Assembly (NCBI GenBank): GCA_030765055.1
Contig: CM060947.1
Coordinates: 49,408,047 to 49,472,046, forward strand
DNA length: 64,000 bases
Source: Mantis religiosa
Taxonomy: Eukaryota > Arthropoda > Insecta > Mantodea > Mantidae
Direction: 5' to 3'
Positions 1-12,610 of the stretch are shown here, piece after piece. Each line of letters begins with the position of its first letter. The stretch's first letter is position 1. A program made the position numbers and the translations under genes. The notes below the pieces were generated by a model, which made no database searches, was not told the origin of the DNA, and worked only from the letters and a program-made list of their open reading frames with translations.

Positions 1-688
1 TTTTCTATTTCCCAAAATAGAACAAAACATTTGAGGTCAATCTGAATGCCCTGAAACTGCAGTAGTTGCTTACAAAGAATGAATTTGCATTCTTTCCAAA
101 GAATGATGCTCATGGAAATTGGTTTCAAAGGATGAGTTATACAGAATGCACTGGAAATACTTTGAAAAAATGCAATGATCATATCTAAATTTTGTATCAT
201 TCATCTTCAAAACTTTCAATGGCCTTTGTAATCAGACCTATGGTAATTGTTCTGGAATATTTCAGTGCTGGGAACATTAGAAAATAATTTTATCATACAA
301 GTTGCCTGATTTTGAAACTAACACATTTTTTCACTATTGGAAACAATCAAAAGGATATTACAAGTGCTTCCCCACTCTGTGCCAATTAGTGTGGCAGCAG
401 AAGAAAACAGCTTTCAATAGTTAATGTATATCAATGGCAACAAACTTCAAATATGCAACAGAATAAGAGAAATGCTACATGCTAGAATAGAATAAAAATA
501 CTGGAGCAAACATCACACAAAACAATAACCTCAAAATCAAAATCTTAACACTGAACAGGTAGCACTAACTAAACTACAAATATATAAACAATGAAACCAA
601 CAATAAAAAAAAACTCCAGTGAATTTAAAACAGAAATGTTGCAAATGACATTAAACAAAAGGCATGCCAACAATTATAAAAGTCTTAC

Positions 689-850
689 ATCCTGATTACG
701 CATGCCCCAATCTTCTTGACCACGACCCCCTGAGCCACCACGGAAGCGGTTCCCTCTGCCACCTCGGCCACCGCCTCCACCAGCAGGCCCTCTGCCTGCA
801 CCTCCCTGCCCATTGGCATCTTCACCTTCCATATTATTTTCCATTTTCAC
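689..850 (-). CDS. Coding exon 2 of RGG-rich RNA-binding-type protein gene
   Basis: This is an internal exon of 162 bp (54 codons) on the minus strand. The acceptor is tttgtag before GTG AAA ATG at 850, and the donor is gtaaga directly below 689. It encodes an acidic start (MENNMEGEDANG) followed by an RGG/Gly-rich stretch (GGGGGRGGRGNRFRGGSGGRG) and then QEDWGMRNQD. It starts and ends in phase 0, matching exon 1 at 14620-14808, and continues the same low-complexity RGG composition. Arg-Gly-Gly tracts usually bind RNA and are methylated on arginine. The downstream exons, which would carry any RRM or other folded domain, lie beyond the left edge, so the gene cannot be named. A NONO/SFPQ/NonA-type protein is one guess among many RGG proteins. 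That the exon is real is well supported by the splice sites, the phase and the composition shared with exon 1. Confidence 0.82.
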
Positions 851-1796
851 CTACAAAGTTTTGCAAAATGCAAGTTTATACAACCATTATGCAAGCAAAA
901 CTAGCTGTATTTTAAAATGTAAAATCTTTAAAGAAATTATCAGCTGGAAATACTCTTGAATCTATAACTACAAATGGTACAACATCCATTGGGTGCCAGT
1001 ATTGTAACCAGTAGCACTCGACATCCTTGGGTCATTTCAACAACTCTTTTTCACCATACAAAAAGATTTCACAATTGGGTGGTATTACAATTTCACACAC
1101 ATTAGTTTAGTGAGAAATTACCTTGTGACCAATGTTCGTGCAACCACCACCTGTCTCACATATGTGTTGATCATATTTACATAATCGTTTTCAGTGGCAA
1201 CGATATATAAAGTCTGATATAAACTCATACTCCTTGCAACGCTGCCTGCCTCTAATGATAATGCTTACCTATGGCCAGCCCACCACAAGAAGGCTAGTAA
1301 GAAATGAAGGAAAGGGAGCTTGAACTGTATCTGTTCTGGTAGTGTATCCATTTACTATATGACAGAGTGCATGAGTCACCCATGCTGCCCGATCTAATCT
1401 CATTTCAGTAACTGCAGTGACGGGTATTATGTATGGGCAAGTGACATCATAAACCCAGCATCTGTATCATATCCGCATTCATCTACCTTGCCTTCTTGTG
1501 CTGGGCAAACAGTACCTGACTACCCAGCAACAAGTCCCTATCGACTGATAACATACCATATAAGCGTCAATTACAAGGTAATTTCTTAGACCATAACACA
1601 CCATTAGTATCAGAATATGGGGAAATAATTCTGGCTAAAGTACAATTCCCATCTCCAGCCAGAATCAAATCTGGGACCTCAGGATTTGAGGCACGCTGAA
1701 TTTACTTAACAGGCTCCCTGCTCAGATATAAAACCTGATAGCCCAACTTACAGAAGCGATTGAGAACCTCTTTCTGCTACTCTAACAAAGGAAATT

Positions 1797-2012
1797 AGTT
1801 TGTCCAATTTCTTAAACTTATTTCCAAGAGATGACCCTTTGCTTATTCCACTCCTCCAGACGGTACAAAGCCATTAGCGAATACAATAGAACTAAGCAAT
1901 GTTAAGAATCTGGACAAACTGTACTCACTTGTGGCTTTGTACTGGGGGTGTGGAGTGGAATGGGTAAGCAAAGGGTCATTTCTTGGAAGTTTAAGATATT
2001 GGACAAACTTGT
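1797..2012. repeat. Foldback element (inverted repeat, about 78-bp arms)
   Basis: The left arm (about 1797-1875) starts agtttgtccaatttcttaaa and runs through gacc-ctttgcttattccac to ggtacaaagcca. The right arm (about 1931-2012) is its reverse complement: tggctttgtac, then ggaatgggtaagcaaagggtc, then attggacaaact. A spacer of about 55 bp separates them. No protein is encoded. The structure fits a MITE/foldback transposon or a head-to-head pair of retroelement tails. Confidence 0.75.
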
Positions 2013-4446
2013 AATATGCCATGTTTTAGTCTGTTATGTAACAGAAGCAGCTAGCTATTTTTAACCTTCTGCACAAAGGTGTAACAGTCTTTCTTCATAA
2101 TACAAGTCCTGGAACTACTAAACAAGGTATCATGAGGGCATATGAAGAATATTTTATAGCATATGGGGGAACCCTCCAGTTATGCAAATTGGTCACTTTT
2201 ATCAGCGAAGTCAACTATAACAATGTGGAACACTTAAGTGTGCCCAAGGCATAGTGGGCCAATACATTAGAAACCATCTAGTGCAACAGAGGAACGGCTG
2301 CATCAGACCCCTGGTATGAGTGGCTTAGGCATGTTCATCTTGCTTTAAGTATTTTAAATCTGAATGAGAAAACAATCAAAGCTGTCAGTAGTAGTACTCT
2401 GACTAGACTGCTAAAAATTCTCACTGTTTAGTGTGCCACATTTCATTTAGTGGAATGCAATTTTTTCACATTGAGTTGATGTATGCTGCCTCATTGATCA
2501 AGCAGCAATTCCTCAAATTATGTTACTTATCAGAACAATGACCCATGAGTACTTTATGGATTTTATGCAAATTGTAAAGACAGATCCAACACTTCCTAGC
2601 CTAATATTCAAGAGTAATTTACTTTTTACAATGTACATGTTCCTTCTGGTTACATTTAACTGCTATATCCTTACAAACTGAAACAATTATAAAAACAGTT
2701 GGTTCCAATTTCTGACTGAAGGAACCCATCTCTCCTTATGTTGCTATGCTTACTTTCCCCTATCAATGAAACAGCCCAGATCCTTTTATGATACATGCAG
2801 CCTCCCCAAAAGCTAATATCAATTCATGCTACCAGTTTTCTTGCAGCATAACGGCCACAGATCCCATGGCATGTTAGGATGCATGACTACTTCGGATATT
2901 TAAGTTTTCACCTATTGTTTTCTTTTACAGCCTATTGAGACTAACAGATAATTACACATAATATTGACCTAGAAAGGTAATTAAATTTTAGCGCCTATAG
3001 GCACCTACTTCAAACCAAGTGCCCACAAATGCATATTTTTAAAGTTCCAATCAGTTTGTTCATTACACTTTTGTATTGAAGAAATTATTTAACAAACCTT
3101 TGAATGGTTGCTTATTTGATTTCATTTGATAAAATGTGGGGGGGGGGGGGTCCGTTTTAAAAGGCTTAGAGCAACACTACATAAAGCAATATTGAAATTG
3201 TAAGGAGCCACATACATCGGAACTTCAGCAATGGAATACACCTTCAAATTACAATTGCAAACTATTTGCCCACATCTGGTTCTCAGAAACATTTTTTGAA
3301 AATAAGGAAAAGGGTCAGTTTGTGTTCATAAAACCTACATATTTGGTTGCAGCGGTAATTTGTGATCATGTTGCGAAGTGCATTAATAGCATGTATTTTG
3401 AATTTCCAGTCTTATAGAACAGTCAGAAAAAAAAAAAATCTTGCCAGGCCTGCAATAATGAGGTAAGCTTTTTACTGCATTTTCTGTCATTTTTATTATT
3501 CACAAGAGACCATGTATGTTTAACTACCATGATTGAGGAGCTTTTTTTCAAAACTGAACATGTCCATCACTTGAAAATAATCAAAAAATGAAAACATGTA
3601 TACCCATGCTATAAATTTTTCTTTTTCTTTGGTGTAAGGCTGTAGATGGAGCCTTAAGAATTCTTAATCATACTTATAAACCACATATATAGTATTTTCC
3701 GTTTTCAAATTAATGGCTATATATATTAAGCTTTGATAAAAAATGAAGGACATCCAGTTTTGTTAAAAATATGTCTTGCTAGTGAAAGTTAAATGCTCTG
3801 TTCTTGACTATTCACTGATTGCTTTACAGCTCTATTCATTAAAGTGAAGGGAGCAAGGACAGGTAATATAGGAATTGCTCAAGAAAGCAACATAGTGTTC
3901 TGAGATCATGGCCTATGCAAACAGCTGAGGCTGAGTAATTCCTAGGGTCTGGATCAGCATATATATTTTTATTCTTTTGGCTTCTCAATTTGGTTCCCGA
4001 TTTCGGTCTTTCTCTCTTCCTAGTACAGCAATTAACTGATTGTTACTTCCACTGCACTGTTTAAAATTCACTTTCTTTCACCTCAATGAGCACCTGATGT
4101 ATAAAGAACATCTGCATAGCTACTAAAAGCTAATGCATACACGAGAACTAATTGCAGCAAACTGACAGTAACACATTAAACCCCAATCAGTTAGGAGACA
4201 ATGTCCTTTAGTAAGTTTCAAAACTTCTGGGAAAGGAAGCACAAGACAAAGAAAAATTCTGGAAATGGACATCTTCAGGTATGACAACAAAACATTGTAT
4301 GCTAAATTATAGTGGACAGGTTCATTTGATAACAAAATGAACAGCGGGCTACAATGTAATGGACATTAAGTTTTAATGTAAAAATAGAACTTTAAATACA
4401 TTTGTACATGAAATGTTCAGTTTTGGTAGAAAATAAAAGAAGCTTT

Positions 4447-4667
4447 GGCTGGCACTGTAGCTCATTTGGTAGAGCACCTGCCTGCCGTGCTAGGGGTCCC
4501 GGGTTCGATTCCCGGCAATGGGGGTTCTTCTCCGACCAAGATAATTTCCCATCTTCCCCAAGTCTGGAAGAATGAGTGAATGTGTGTGCAATCTAATGAT
4601 TACAAACCAAAGATAACGAGTTAACACCTTCAGTATGTTCCAAAGGAGAACAGCCGCCGATATGACC
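4447..4667 (+). mobile_element. tRNA-derived SINE, family A
   Basis: The head resembles a tRNA with an A box (tgtagctcatttggtagag) and a B box (ggttcgattcc). A tRNA-unrelated body follows that ends in caaaggagaacagccgccgatatgacc. The same head and body recur at 17803-18044, about 75 percent alike by eye, which makes this a dispersed SINE and not a functional tRNA gene. Confidence 0.85.
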
Positions 4668-7600
4668 ATAGCAGTTAAAAGGCAGGGTATAAATGGAACA
4701 AGCAAAAAAAAAAGTAGTATCATATTACAACCAAGAATCCCATTCTTAACTCATTTTCGTTTTTCGATGGACATGTTCAGTTTTGAATAAAAGCTCAACT
4801 TATCTCTTCCACTAGCAGAAATCACTTTCACTCCCATGTTTAGATCTAGTACAATTCTTGTTTTCAAAGTCAGAGTGACTATAGGAAATAAACCTTTAAG
4901 TTTAGAAGTATAATGTTATGCTTACCTAAGCAGTGAAGCATAACTGATAGATTTCTCAATGTATGTACCGCTAAAATACACAACCCTCCCTAGATAGGTA
5001 AGGTAGCAGAATATGATTACTTCAACAGAACCATTCAGCACTCAGAAGGCAATGCACATTTTCCAGGTGCCTGAAAATTTTTTGAGCTCTGCATTCCAGA
5101 AATGGATGTTTTCCATTATAATGCATATTTTGATTTCCACTGTCCATGTAAGAAAGTTTGTTTCATAAAGGAAATTTAGTATGTTTTTCACTCCTATATC
5201 CATGAGATTTAATGCACTAAATTCATGCAGTTTACAGCATAAGATTTTGCAAAATCTCTTGAATGCGGATGTGAAATAGCTTTAAGTCTGAGTATATGAC
5301 CTAGAAAGCAGTAGAACTAGTTCAGTTGTCACAGGGTGTGCACAGTTACCAATAGAATATACTACAAAAGGTAAAAAAATTGGCAGTTCCAAGACATCCC
5401 TATATATGCAAGGACAATGGTTCCTTTGTACATTGGAGTAAAGAAATGAAATAGATGACAACTTTGGAAACTCACATTTGCAAGTGTTTGTGGCACACTC
5501 ACAGCAAGAACTACTTTTCCTATTCAAGATATTAGGCATATCAGTTATCCTAAACAATAGCGAGGGCACAGCAAGTGGTTGGAGTGTTGCCACAAATAAA
5601 CATGCACACACAAACATAAACAAACACTAAAGAAGTGATGATATACCTATGTGTGGCAAACATAGCAGTAATAGAATATTCATAAGAGTAAAACTGGTAA
5701 AATGAAGAAACATGCATATGCCCGAGATGCCATTCTTCCATTCTTTGGTTTTCTTCTCAAACTATTATACTGTGTAATACTGTACTGTAGAAGACAGCGG
5801 TCTTATTTAGTCATTCCTTGATGCTGAAGAGCTGTTGTATTTTTGCATTAAGTTTGTCCCGATGGTGAATCTCTTGCAAGGCAGAGGATAAGTATACATA
5901 GCTTTCATTATGGCTCTATTGAGAAATGTTCCACTAATTCTATTGTATGCCATGATTGGTGGTATTTTGAAAATGGAAGAGTTTGGCAATATTTTGATAG
6001 GACTTAATATTTCAGAGATGCCCACCTGGCAACAACTGCTTAAGCCATACTCACCACTGCTAACAGAAGCTTCGCCCACATTACACAACCAGCAGTGTAT
6101 CAATTAGATTTAGTTAAAGGATAACTGTTTAATGTACATAGGTAGCCAGTGTAATTTAAGAGTCAGCATTGTTTTAAACTGAAGCATTCTTCAATGTTGC
6201 CAAATGCACAAAAGGTGAAGCATAAATCTAAAAGTTATTGGCTTAAGAAAATGTTCTCCAATATCAAAATTGTACTAAAAGATATGGAAAAGCTAGAATG
6301 CAGAAGTTCTGGCCTTACTTGTGATTTCTCACACCCCTCAATTCTGATTTATTCCTATAGGACCTCCTTGCCTCATGCAAACTTATTCACACCTGCCAAC
6401 ATCAGTACTAAAAAGAATATTGAATCATAAAAAAACTAACATGAATTAAAAAAAAAGGCTGTGAGAAATGCCTTTGGGCCTTATTTGACAAAACACAGCC
6501 CAGGCATTTTTTTAAAATGAGAATTAGAGATGTGTAGTTGTAGGTTCAGTGAAGCTTAATCCTAATGATCCATAATTACATGAAAATGAAAAATCCCCGA
6601 AACTCTCAGGTAGCAAATAAGACGTCAATTTAGATGCTGATTCCTGAAGTTGGCAGCACCTATCCAATTCAGACTGATCATATTTTGCCTCCTTACGCGA
6701 TAATTGCCCTGCAAAAGACTTAAGTTTTTCGAGCTGAACGAATCTACTTCATATGGTTTTAAATGATTATTAGTTTCCTATTTCACTTAATATGCAGTTG
6801 CAAAGTATAGCAGAGATATTGGGAGCCCTAAGCAGCACAGCATATCTGAAGGGTGCCAAAACATTAGCATTAATTAAAATGGGATCAGGCATCCTCCTTG
6901 TGTGCTGCCATTAGGGTTGTGTTTTGGTCTAACTTGATAATTTTCCTATAAGGCAACCCTATCAAAGCATTTATATCACTTTTTCAACTTCATCTTTCAG
7001 AATGGGCAATCATGATCTGGCACAGACCGCAGCACAAGTTTCCATTCACTGCACTATCTGCCCTCCCTGGCAACTGCATCATACCCGAACCATATTACTC
7101 CTGCTTGCTATACATGTGCTCGAGGAAGGAGGGGGCGAGGATTAGGTATTAGTTTTTAACAAATTCAGAACAATGTTAATTATGCAAGAACTCATTTACA
7201 ATCCTGCTAGGCTACAGGAGCCATCTAGTTCACTGTACTTGAATAGGGTAGAGACAATTGGCACATGAAATATGTATTTTAAAAGGAACAAATTCACAAA
7301 ATTATCCATAAATTATCAAAGTTGTCATTAACAATGCAGTGCTGTGCTCTAGGGACAGTGCCAAAGTGTTTTCACATAATGAAGGCTCTTATGGACAATG
7401 CTTTTCTTATGGAAGAATCAAGTGCACCATTGCCATTTTTAAGTTAACTACAATAAAATAGGAAAATGCATTTCGGTATAAAATGTATCAAAGAATATGA
7501 TATATACAAAAGATCTTTTAGGTTGTCCTTTTAATAAAATACAAATTAAAATTCTGTTGAAAGATGTTTAGCATCTTTCTTGCACCTAACGGCAAAACAT

Positions 7601-8278
7601 GGTTTTCAACCAAAAGTATTACAACGAAAAAATCTGAACTATTTGCTTGATTTCATAGGTCACATTGATATTTACATCCTGTATGTCTAATCATATTACT
7701 TTAAAAATAATGTTTAAAACAAAGTGAATGGATTCCTTAATTATGCAACAGAAAATGTCATCACTGGCCAATTCTCATTCAACAAGCCCAGGTAAAAACT
7801 TCCACAAAAAGTTTTCAAGGAAGCATTTTTATCTACATTCAATATCTCCAGAACCAAGGTATCCATGAATCACCAACTGCAAATGTTTGCAGTGTGAAAG
7901 GCATACAGCTCTCAACAAACCTGTTCATGTCTTGAAGATGATAAAAATCAGATGTGCTACATTTCAAGGGGTCCTAATTCAGTAGCAACTATTGCAAACA
8001 CGTAAGGATAGAAGACAGTAAGTGGAAAGCAGATCAGCTACAGGATATCAAAGTTTCATACATTAAAATAACCAATTCTTTCAGTTCTTAAGAGGGCAGT
8101 GAACAGGACAACCAGAATTAAGGTAGCATTAAATGTGTTATACTTAGATTAAAGGTGAAGTGCTGATAGTAAAGAAAATATTTTACTAGAAATTAACTGA
8201 AAACTATATATTAACCTAATCAACCGGTAATAGCACAATAAATGCAATGATAAATGATTATAATAACATGGTAATATA

Positions 8279-8990
8279 TACTGGTCGCCAAACTTGAATG
8301 GGATTGACAGTAAGCACATGGAAGAACACTGGTCTATATTTTAACATGTGCTTAGCATGACGTGTGGGCAAGTTACGCCATCGCTGCAGTAAATAATACC
8401 TGTTTCCCTGCTGTTAACCCTGCATAAACAGAATGCCTTGGCATATATGTTATTAATTATATACAGTTACAAATCCTGCACTGGCAAGTTCCTTTGCACT
8501 TTATTTGTGTCAATTTGCCTTGGTTTATGTGTGATTCCGTGTATCTGTGTGTGTGTTGTGATCATTTGCAACTGAGTTTTAATAAATGTTTAACTATGTC
8601 TAAAAATAGTTACAAGCAAAAACCTGAACATGCTCGGGAACCAAATAAAAACTATTTGGTAAAGGCATTCCAATTAAAGGACAGGCATGGAAAATAATAT
8701 GCTCCGTGAGAGAATACTTCGAAGAAAAATTGAAAGAGCCTATTCCATTCTCCAAGGGGATTGATAGGACTTCACATACTATAGGTATCAGTAAGAACAT
8801 TGTGGTTAAGATTGGGAAAGAAAAATATTTTAAAGAAAAAAGTTAGGCATTGGGGTCTAAACTAGAAACTCCCGGAAAAAAGTATGTAAGCAGCATTTTC
8901 CTACTTCAATAAGCATAAAATGTCACAGGTATGCCCCTTTAGTTATCTTTATATTCATGTGGTCTTGCATGTTCTAGCGTTTTGCAGAGC
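8279..8990 (+). pseudogene. DNA-transposon transposase remnant, copy 1 (HTH region)
   Basis: About 700 bp is shared in direct orientation with 9763-10735. The second half translates, with frameshifts, to a transposase-like N-terminal region: EHAREPNK, VREYFEEKLKEP, SKGIDRTS, then IGISKNIVVKIGKEK and ETPGKK. The pattern of a helical segment, then GIS+xTVxxIxKE and a PGKK basic linker is typical of the helix-turn-helix end of IS630/Tc1-like transposases common in insects. The only start-to-stop frame is 8494-8697, and the catalytic domain is absent. It is a non-functional fragment in the intron of the RGG gene. Confidence 0.55.
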
Positions 8991-9590
8991 CACTGTGCCT
9001 TCATGACAAGAAAACTGCTATAGTTCATGATAAAAGTTAACAAGTCTGATCCATTAATCGGACAATGAATAATAAAGTTAACAAGCATAATGTAAATCTT
9101 TTTTTGTACACTGCATATTTATATAAATAATATTAACATTTATTCCTTTCCAAGTGTTAATCTCCATGTTCCTTAATCTCCTGCGTAGCAAGCATGCACA
9201 CCAGAGTACAGAAGCACATTGCAAATGACATGTCTCATATCACAGATAAGCAATGTTGGAAACTACAACTCTTTAAAATAAAACATGCATTCCTTGTACA
9301 TACCATTTATCCTCTCCCCCCCTCACATGAACTAAAATGGTTTTCGATAAATTTTTCACAGTTGAAGTGCACTGTCCTGAATTTTCCAGCTCAAAATACA
9401 AAAAAAATGGAGTATTACTTTCACATTTAAATAATCGCCAACTCCCTTCAAAGCACATGCATAGCAAAGTAATGTAGTTAAGGTACATCATTAGTCACAA
9501 GGAAGGGAATAGGTTACAAGTGCAATGAGGGGAGTTATGCTGTGCAGAGACCATGCCATCATGATTGCCAACATGTGCATGAGCCATCTA

Positions 9591-9790
9591 TGTTGTCTGC
9601 ACATTAGCCCATTGAAACATTTCAGAGTGCAGAAAAAGGGTATTCATTACTCTGCATCCTGCAGAAACTATAGTGGTTGCCAAACTAGAATGTTGTCTGC
9701 ACATTAGCCCATTGAAACATTTCAGAGTGCAGAAAAAGGGTATTCATTACTCTGCATCCTGCAGAAACTATACTGGTTGCCAAACTAGAA
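9591..9790 (+). repeat. Tandem duplication, 2 x 100 bp
   Basis: The unit beginning tgttgtctgcacattagccc at 9591 is repeated exactly 100 bp later at 9691. The only difference I noticed is tagtgg versus tactgg near the unit end. It lies directly upstream of transposase remnant copy 2, and the end of each unit (gttgccaaactagaatg) matches that copy's first bases. Confidence 0.9.
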
Positions 9791-10735
9791 TGTGATTGGC
9801 AGTTAGTAAGCACATGGAAAAATGCTGAAAATAAACAGGAGGGGATGAGCATGTCATAACAGTTGTCATAGTAACCATTAGGACCAATAAGAGTCGAGAC
9901 ATTTCCATGACAATGTTAAGATGCTAAACCTTGGTTGTCAATATTCTAACACCTGCTTAACATGATCTGCAGGCAAGCGAGTTACGCAAACCTGCAGTAA
10001 ACACAATACACGAAAGTGAAGCAGATGTGTAATAAATACGACTCATCTAAAAATTAATAATTATTTCACTTCACTGGGGTGTTCCAATACAGTTAAATCT
10101 CGATACCTTGGTTTTTGTTTCTCTTCTGATAACGCTGCGTAAACAGAATGCCTTCACATATACATATGTTGCTGTTATTTTAATTAAGGTTACAACAAAG
10201 ATCCTGTACTGGCAAGTTCCTTTGCATTTTATGACAACTTCCCTTGGTTTACGTGTCTGCGAGTTCATGTATCTGCACATTTGTGATCATTTGCAATTGT
10301 TTTATTGAATGTTTAATTATGTATAAAAATAGTGACAAGTGAAAACCAGAACATGCTCGGGAACCAAATGAAACTATTTGGTAAAGGTATTCCAATTAAA
10401 GGACAGGCACGGGAAATACGAGTAATATGCTCCATGAGAGAACACTTAGAAGAGGAGAAATTGAAAGGGGAGCCTATTAGTCCATTCTCTAAGGTGCTTG
10501 ATAGAACTTAACGTGTTGTAGGTATCAGTAAGAACACAGTGGTTAACATTGGGAAAGAAAAGTATTTTAAAGAAGAAAGTCAGGCTTCAGGGTCTAAATT
10601 AGAAACCCCCAGAAAAAAAGTATGTTAAGCGGCATTTCCCCACTTCAATAAGCATAAAAATGTCACAAAATGTATGCCTCTTTCGTTATGATGATCTTTA
10701 CATTGATGTGCTCTTGCATGTTCTAGCGTTTGCAT
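9763..10735 (+). pseudogene. DNA-transposon transposase remnant, copy 2 (HTH region)
   Basis: This is a diverged direct copy of 8279-8990. With frameshifts it encodes IPIKGQAREI, CSMREHLEEEKLKGEPISPF, then VVGISKNTVVNIGKEKYFKE and LETPRKK, the same helix-turn-helix transposase N-terminus. It is broken by stops and has no catalytic domain. Compared with copy 1 it carries about 90 extra bp (roughly 10005-10095) that match a Penelope-like tail found again at 51355-51460, so the tail was added or lost after the copies separated. Confidence 0.55.
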
Positions 10736-10854
10736 GTACATCCACGACTGTTCTGTCTTTGTGTACAGTATTATAAATAATAAAATACCCATTGCAGTTG
10801 CAACTGAATCACTTTCTCAAGCGTAATCCCATCGCGCTCTCCAAGTGGCAGGAT

Positions 10855-11098
10855 GGCCGCGCCGTGGCTCAGTGGTTAGACCGCTTGGCTCTCACCAAGG
10901 CGGCCCGGGTTCGATCCCAGGCGACCGCAAAGTAAGATTTGTGGTGGACAACACGGCGCTGGGGCGGGTTTTCTCCGGGATCTCCGGTTTCCCCCGCCAT
11001 CTCATTCCACTGTTGCTCCATCTTCATCTCATGTATCATCAGTGTCATCGCCTGCGGTGCCGTATGTAGTAAAAGCGGGCGTTAAACACTACACATTT
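10855..11098 (+). mobile_element. tRNA-derived SINE, family B
   Basis: The tRNA-like head ggccgcgccgtggctcagtgg is followed by a B box (gggttcgatccca) and a body ending gtagtaaaagcgggcgttaaac. It is flanked by an imperfect target-site duplication, tccaagtggcag at 10840-10851 and tccaactggcag at 11098-11109. Other copies lie at 18235, 19564 and 26235. Confidence 0.92.
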
Positions 11099-11120
11099 CC
11101 AACTGGCAGAAATAAGCGGC

Positions 11121-11151
11121 AATGTCACCTCTCTCTCTCTCTCTCTCTCTC
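11121..11151. repeat. (CT)n microsatellite
   Basis: A run of about 14 CT repeats sits just downstream of the family B SINE. Confidence 0.95.
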
Positions 11152-11528
11152 CACACGAAATGTCAATCACTTTCTAGCTTGGCGACCAGTATACTTAGAC
11201 AAACAGAACCTGCCAAAGTTACCCTGAAACAGCAGTGCCAGGAACCTACACAGTGTAAAGCTATTCGCTGCCAATCAATGCACAAATACTCCAGTTTATT
11301 TTTGAATACAGAACTAAAATGCTGACCCTAAACTCTTTTGAACATCATTTCATTCATTGCCCAATATCATCTACATTGGACACTAAAAGGGGGAGTGACA
11401 AAAGTACTCTGTCCAGAATGATGAATTCAAAACTGGGAGGAACAATTTTTGTGCTGCATCATGGTAAAACATCCTTGTGACATGGTCAATGAAACATGGA
11501 TGAGATTAATTGATAAACATTTTTGTAG

Positions 11529-11702
11529 TCGGTTTTTAACACTCCATCACATTTTTATATTATGGGGGGTTTAGTCCTGGAAGCTGTTGCTTCCATTTTC
11601 AACCTTGAAAATGGCTGGATCTTCAAGGTTGAAAATGGAAGTAACAACTTCCGAAACTAGTCCCTCAAGAATATAAAAATGTGATGGAGTGTTAAAAACT
11701 GA
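11529..11702. repeat. Foldback element with about 75-bp arms
   Basis: The left arm reads gtttttaacactccatcaca, then tttttatatt, and later cttccattttcaaccttgaa. The right arm is the reverse complement, ending atgtgatggagtgttaaaaac. The centre is a short spacer (aatggctggat). It is non-coding. It resembles the short palindromes at 52917 and 61767 and may be two retroelement tails placed head-to-head. Confidence 0.75.
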
Positions 11703-12047
11703 ATAAATAGTTTTTTTCCCAATTCAATTAATTTGATCAATTTCAATTAATTCCTCCAATAACGCATAATGGATGACCTTACTTCCTAAAAATCATTGAG
11801 ATGGAGCCACCACCTTTGCATGCGGAGTTGGCCAGCACAATCCGTACTAACTGCCAGGGCAGTTACTGTAGCTTATTTTTGGTAGCATAACTACAGCAGA
11901 GTCTGCAGTTCTTAGATACAATAACTAAGGTACATACAAATAACATTGAGACCATCTGCCAATTACTCTGGGACAGTATATAAGGAGTATGCATCAGACA
12001 GAATAAAATGAATATACATTTGGCAGAGTGCCTGTAGTGTCTACACT

Positions 12048-12298
12048 GCAAAAATGGAAAAGATGATCCATTTCAAGAGCTGATAACAGGCCATCTGAAA
12101 GGGTTATCCTATAGTTTGAACAATTTATATATGTAGATAAAACATTGGCTTAGTTCAGTCAGTGGTTCAGTTATTGCAAAAATGGAAAAGATGATCCATT
12201 TCAAGAGCTGATAACAGGCGATCTGAAAGCGTTATCCTGTAGTTTGTTGACCAATTTATATGTAGATAAAACATTGGCTTAGTTCAGTCATTCAGTTA
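12048..12298 (+). repeat. Tandem duplication, 2 x about 127 bp
   Basis: The unit gcaaaaatggaaaagatgat at 12049 recurs at 12176 and runs on through gagctgataacagg and gataaaacattggcttagtt to cattcagttat. Small indels separate the two units. No coding potential. Confidence 0.88.
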
Positions 12299-12504
12299 TA
12301 CTTCAGAATATTCTAAATTAAAGAAAACTATTGCCCGTTTAATTAAAGACTATAGTGTAAGTAGCCTCAACTCAGAACATGAGCAGCAAGTGGGCATTGT
12401 GTTGGTTCAGTGCAGAAGCTGACGTGTAAATAGTGTGCAGCAGCTTAGGAAGTATAGAAATGGCAATGTTCAAAGGTTCTGCAAATCTGGCTCTTCTTTA
12501 GAAC

Positions 12505-12610
12505 ATGTACCATAAGAAATTTTGTCTAAGTCCAACATCGGAGGCATGGACGAGGGCTAATGGAACCTGCAGAAGTGACATGTGCTTACGTCAATAGCAG
12601 ACAACTTTCA
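12505..12610 (+). repeat. Dispersed repeat, inverted relative to 13135 and 14160
   Basis: The stretch aagtccaacatcggaggca followed by gacgagggct is the reverse complement of similar stretches near 13140-13185 (cctctaatgttggactc) and 14195-14250 (cacctccgatgttgggctt). It is an unclassified repeat with three pieces within 2 kb. Confidence 0.5.

Noticed and set aside
664..915. Plus-strand His/Leu/Cys-rich frame of 83 codons
   Set aside because: Antisense of the RGG exon on the minus strand, which has proper splice sites.
4447..4520. tRNA gene candidates (also at 10855, 17803, 19564, 29025, 43959)
   Set aside because: Each tRNA-like stretch continues into a shared body, recurs in several copies, and most have target-site duplications. 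They are SINE heads with imperfect tRNA folding.
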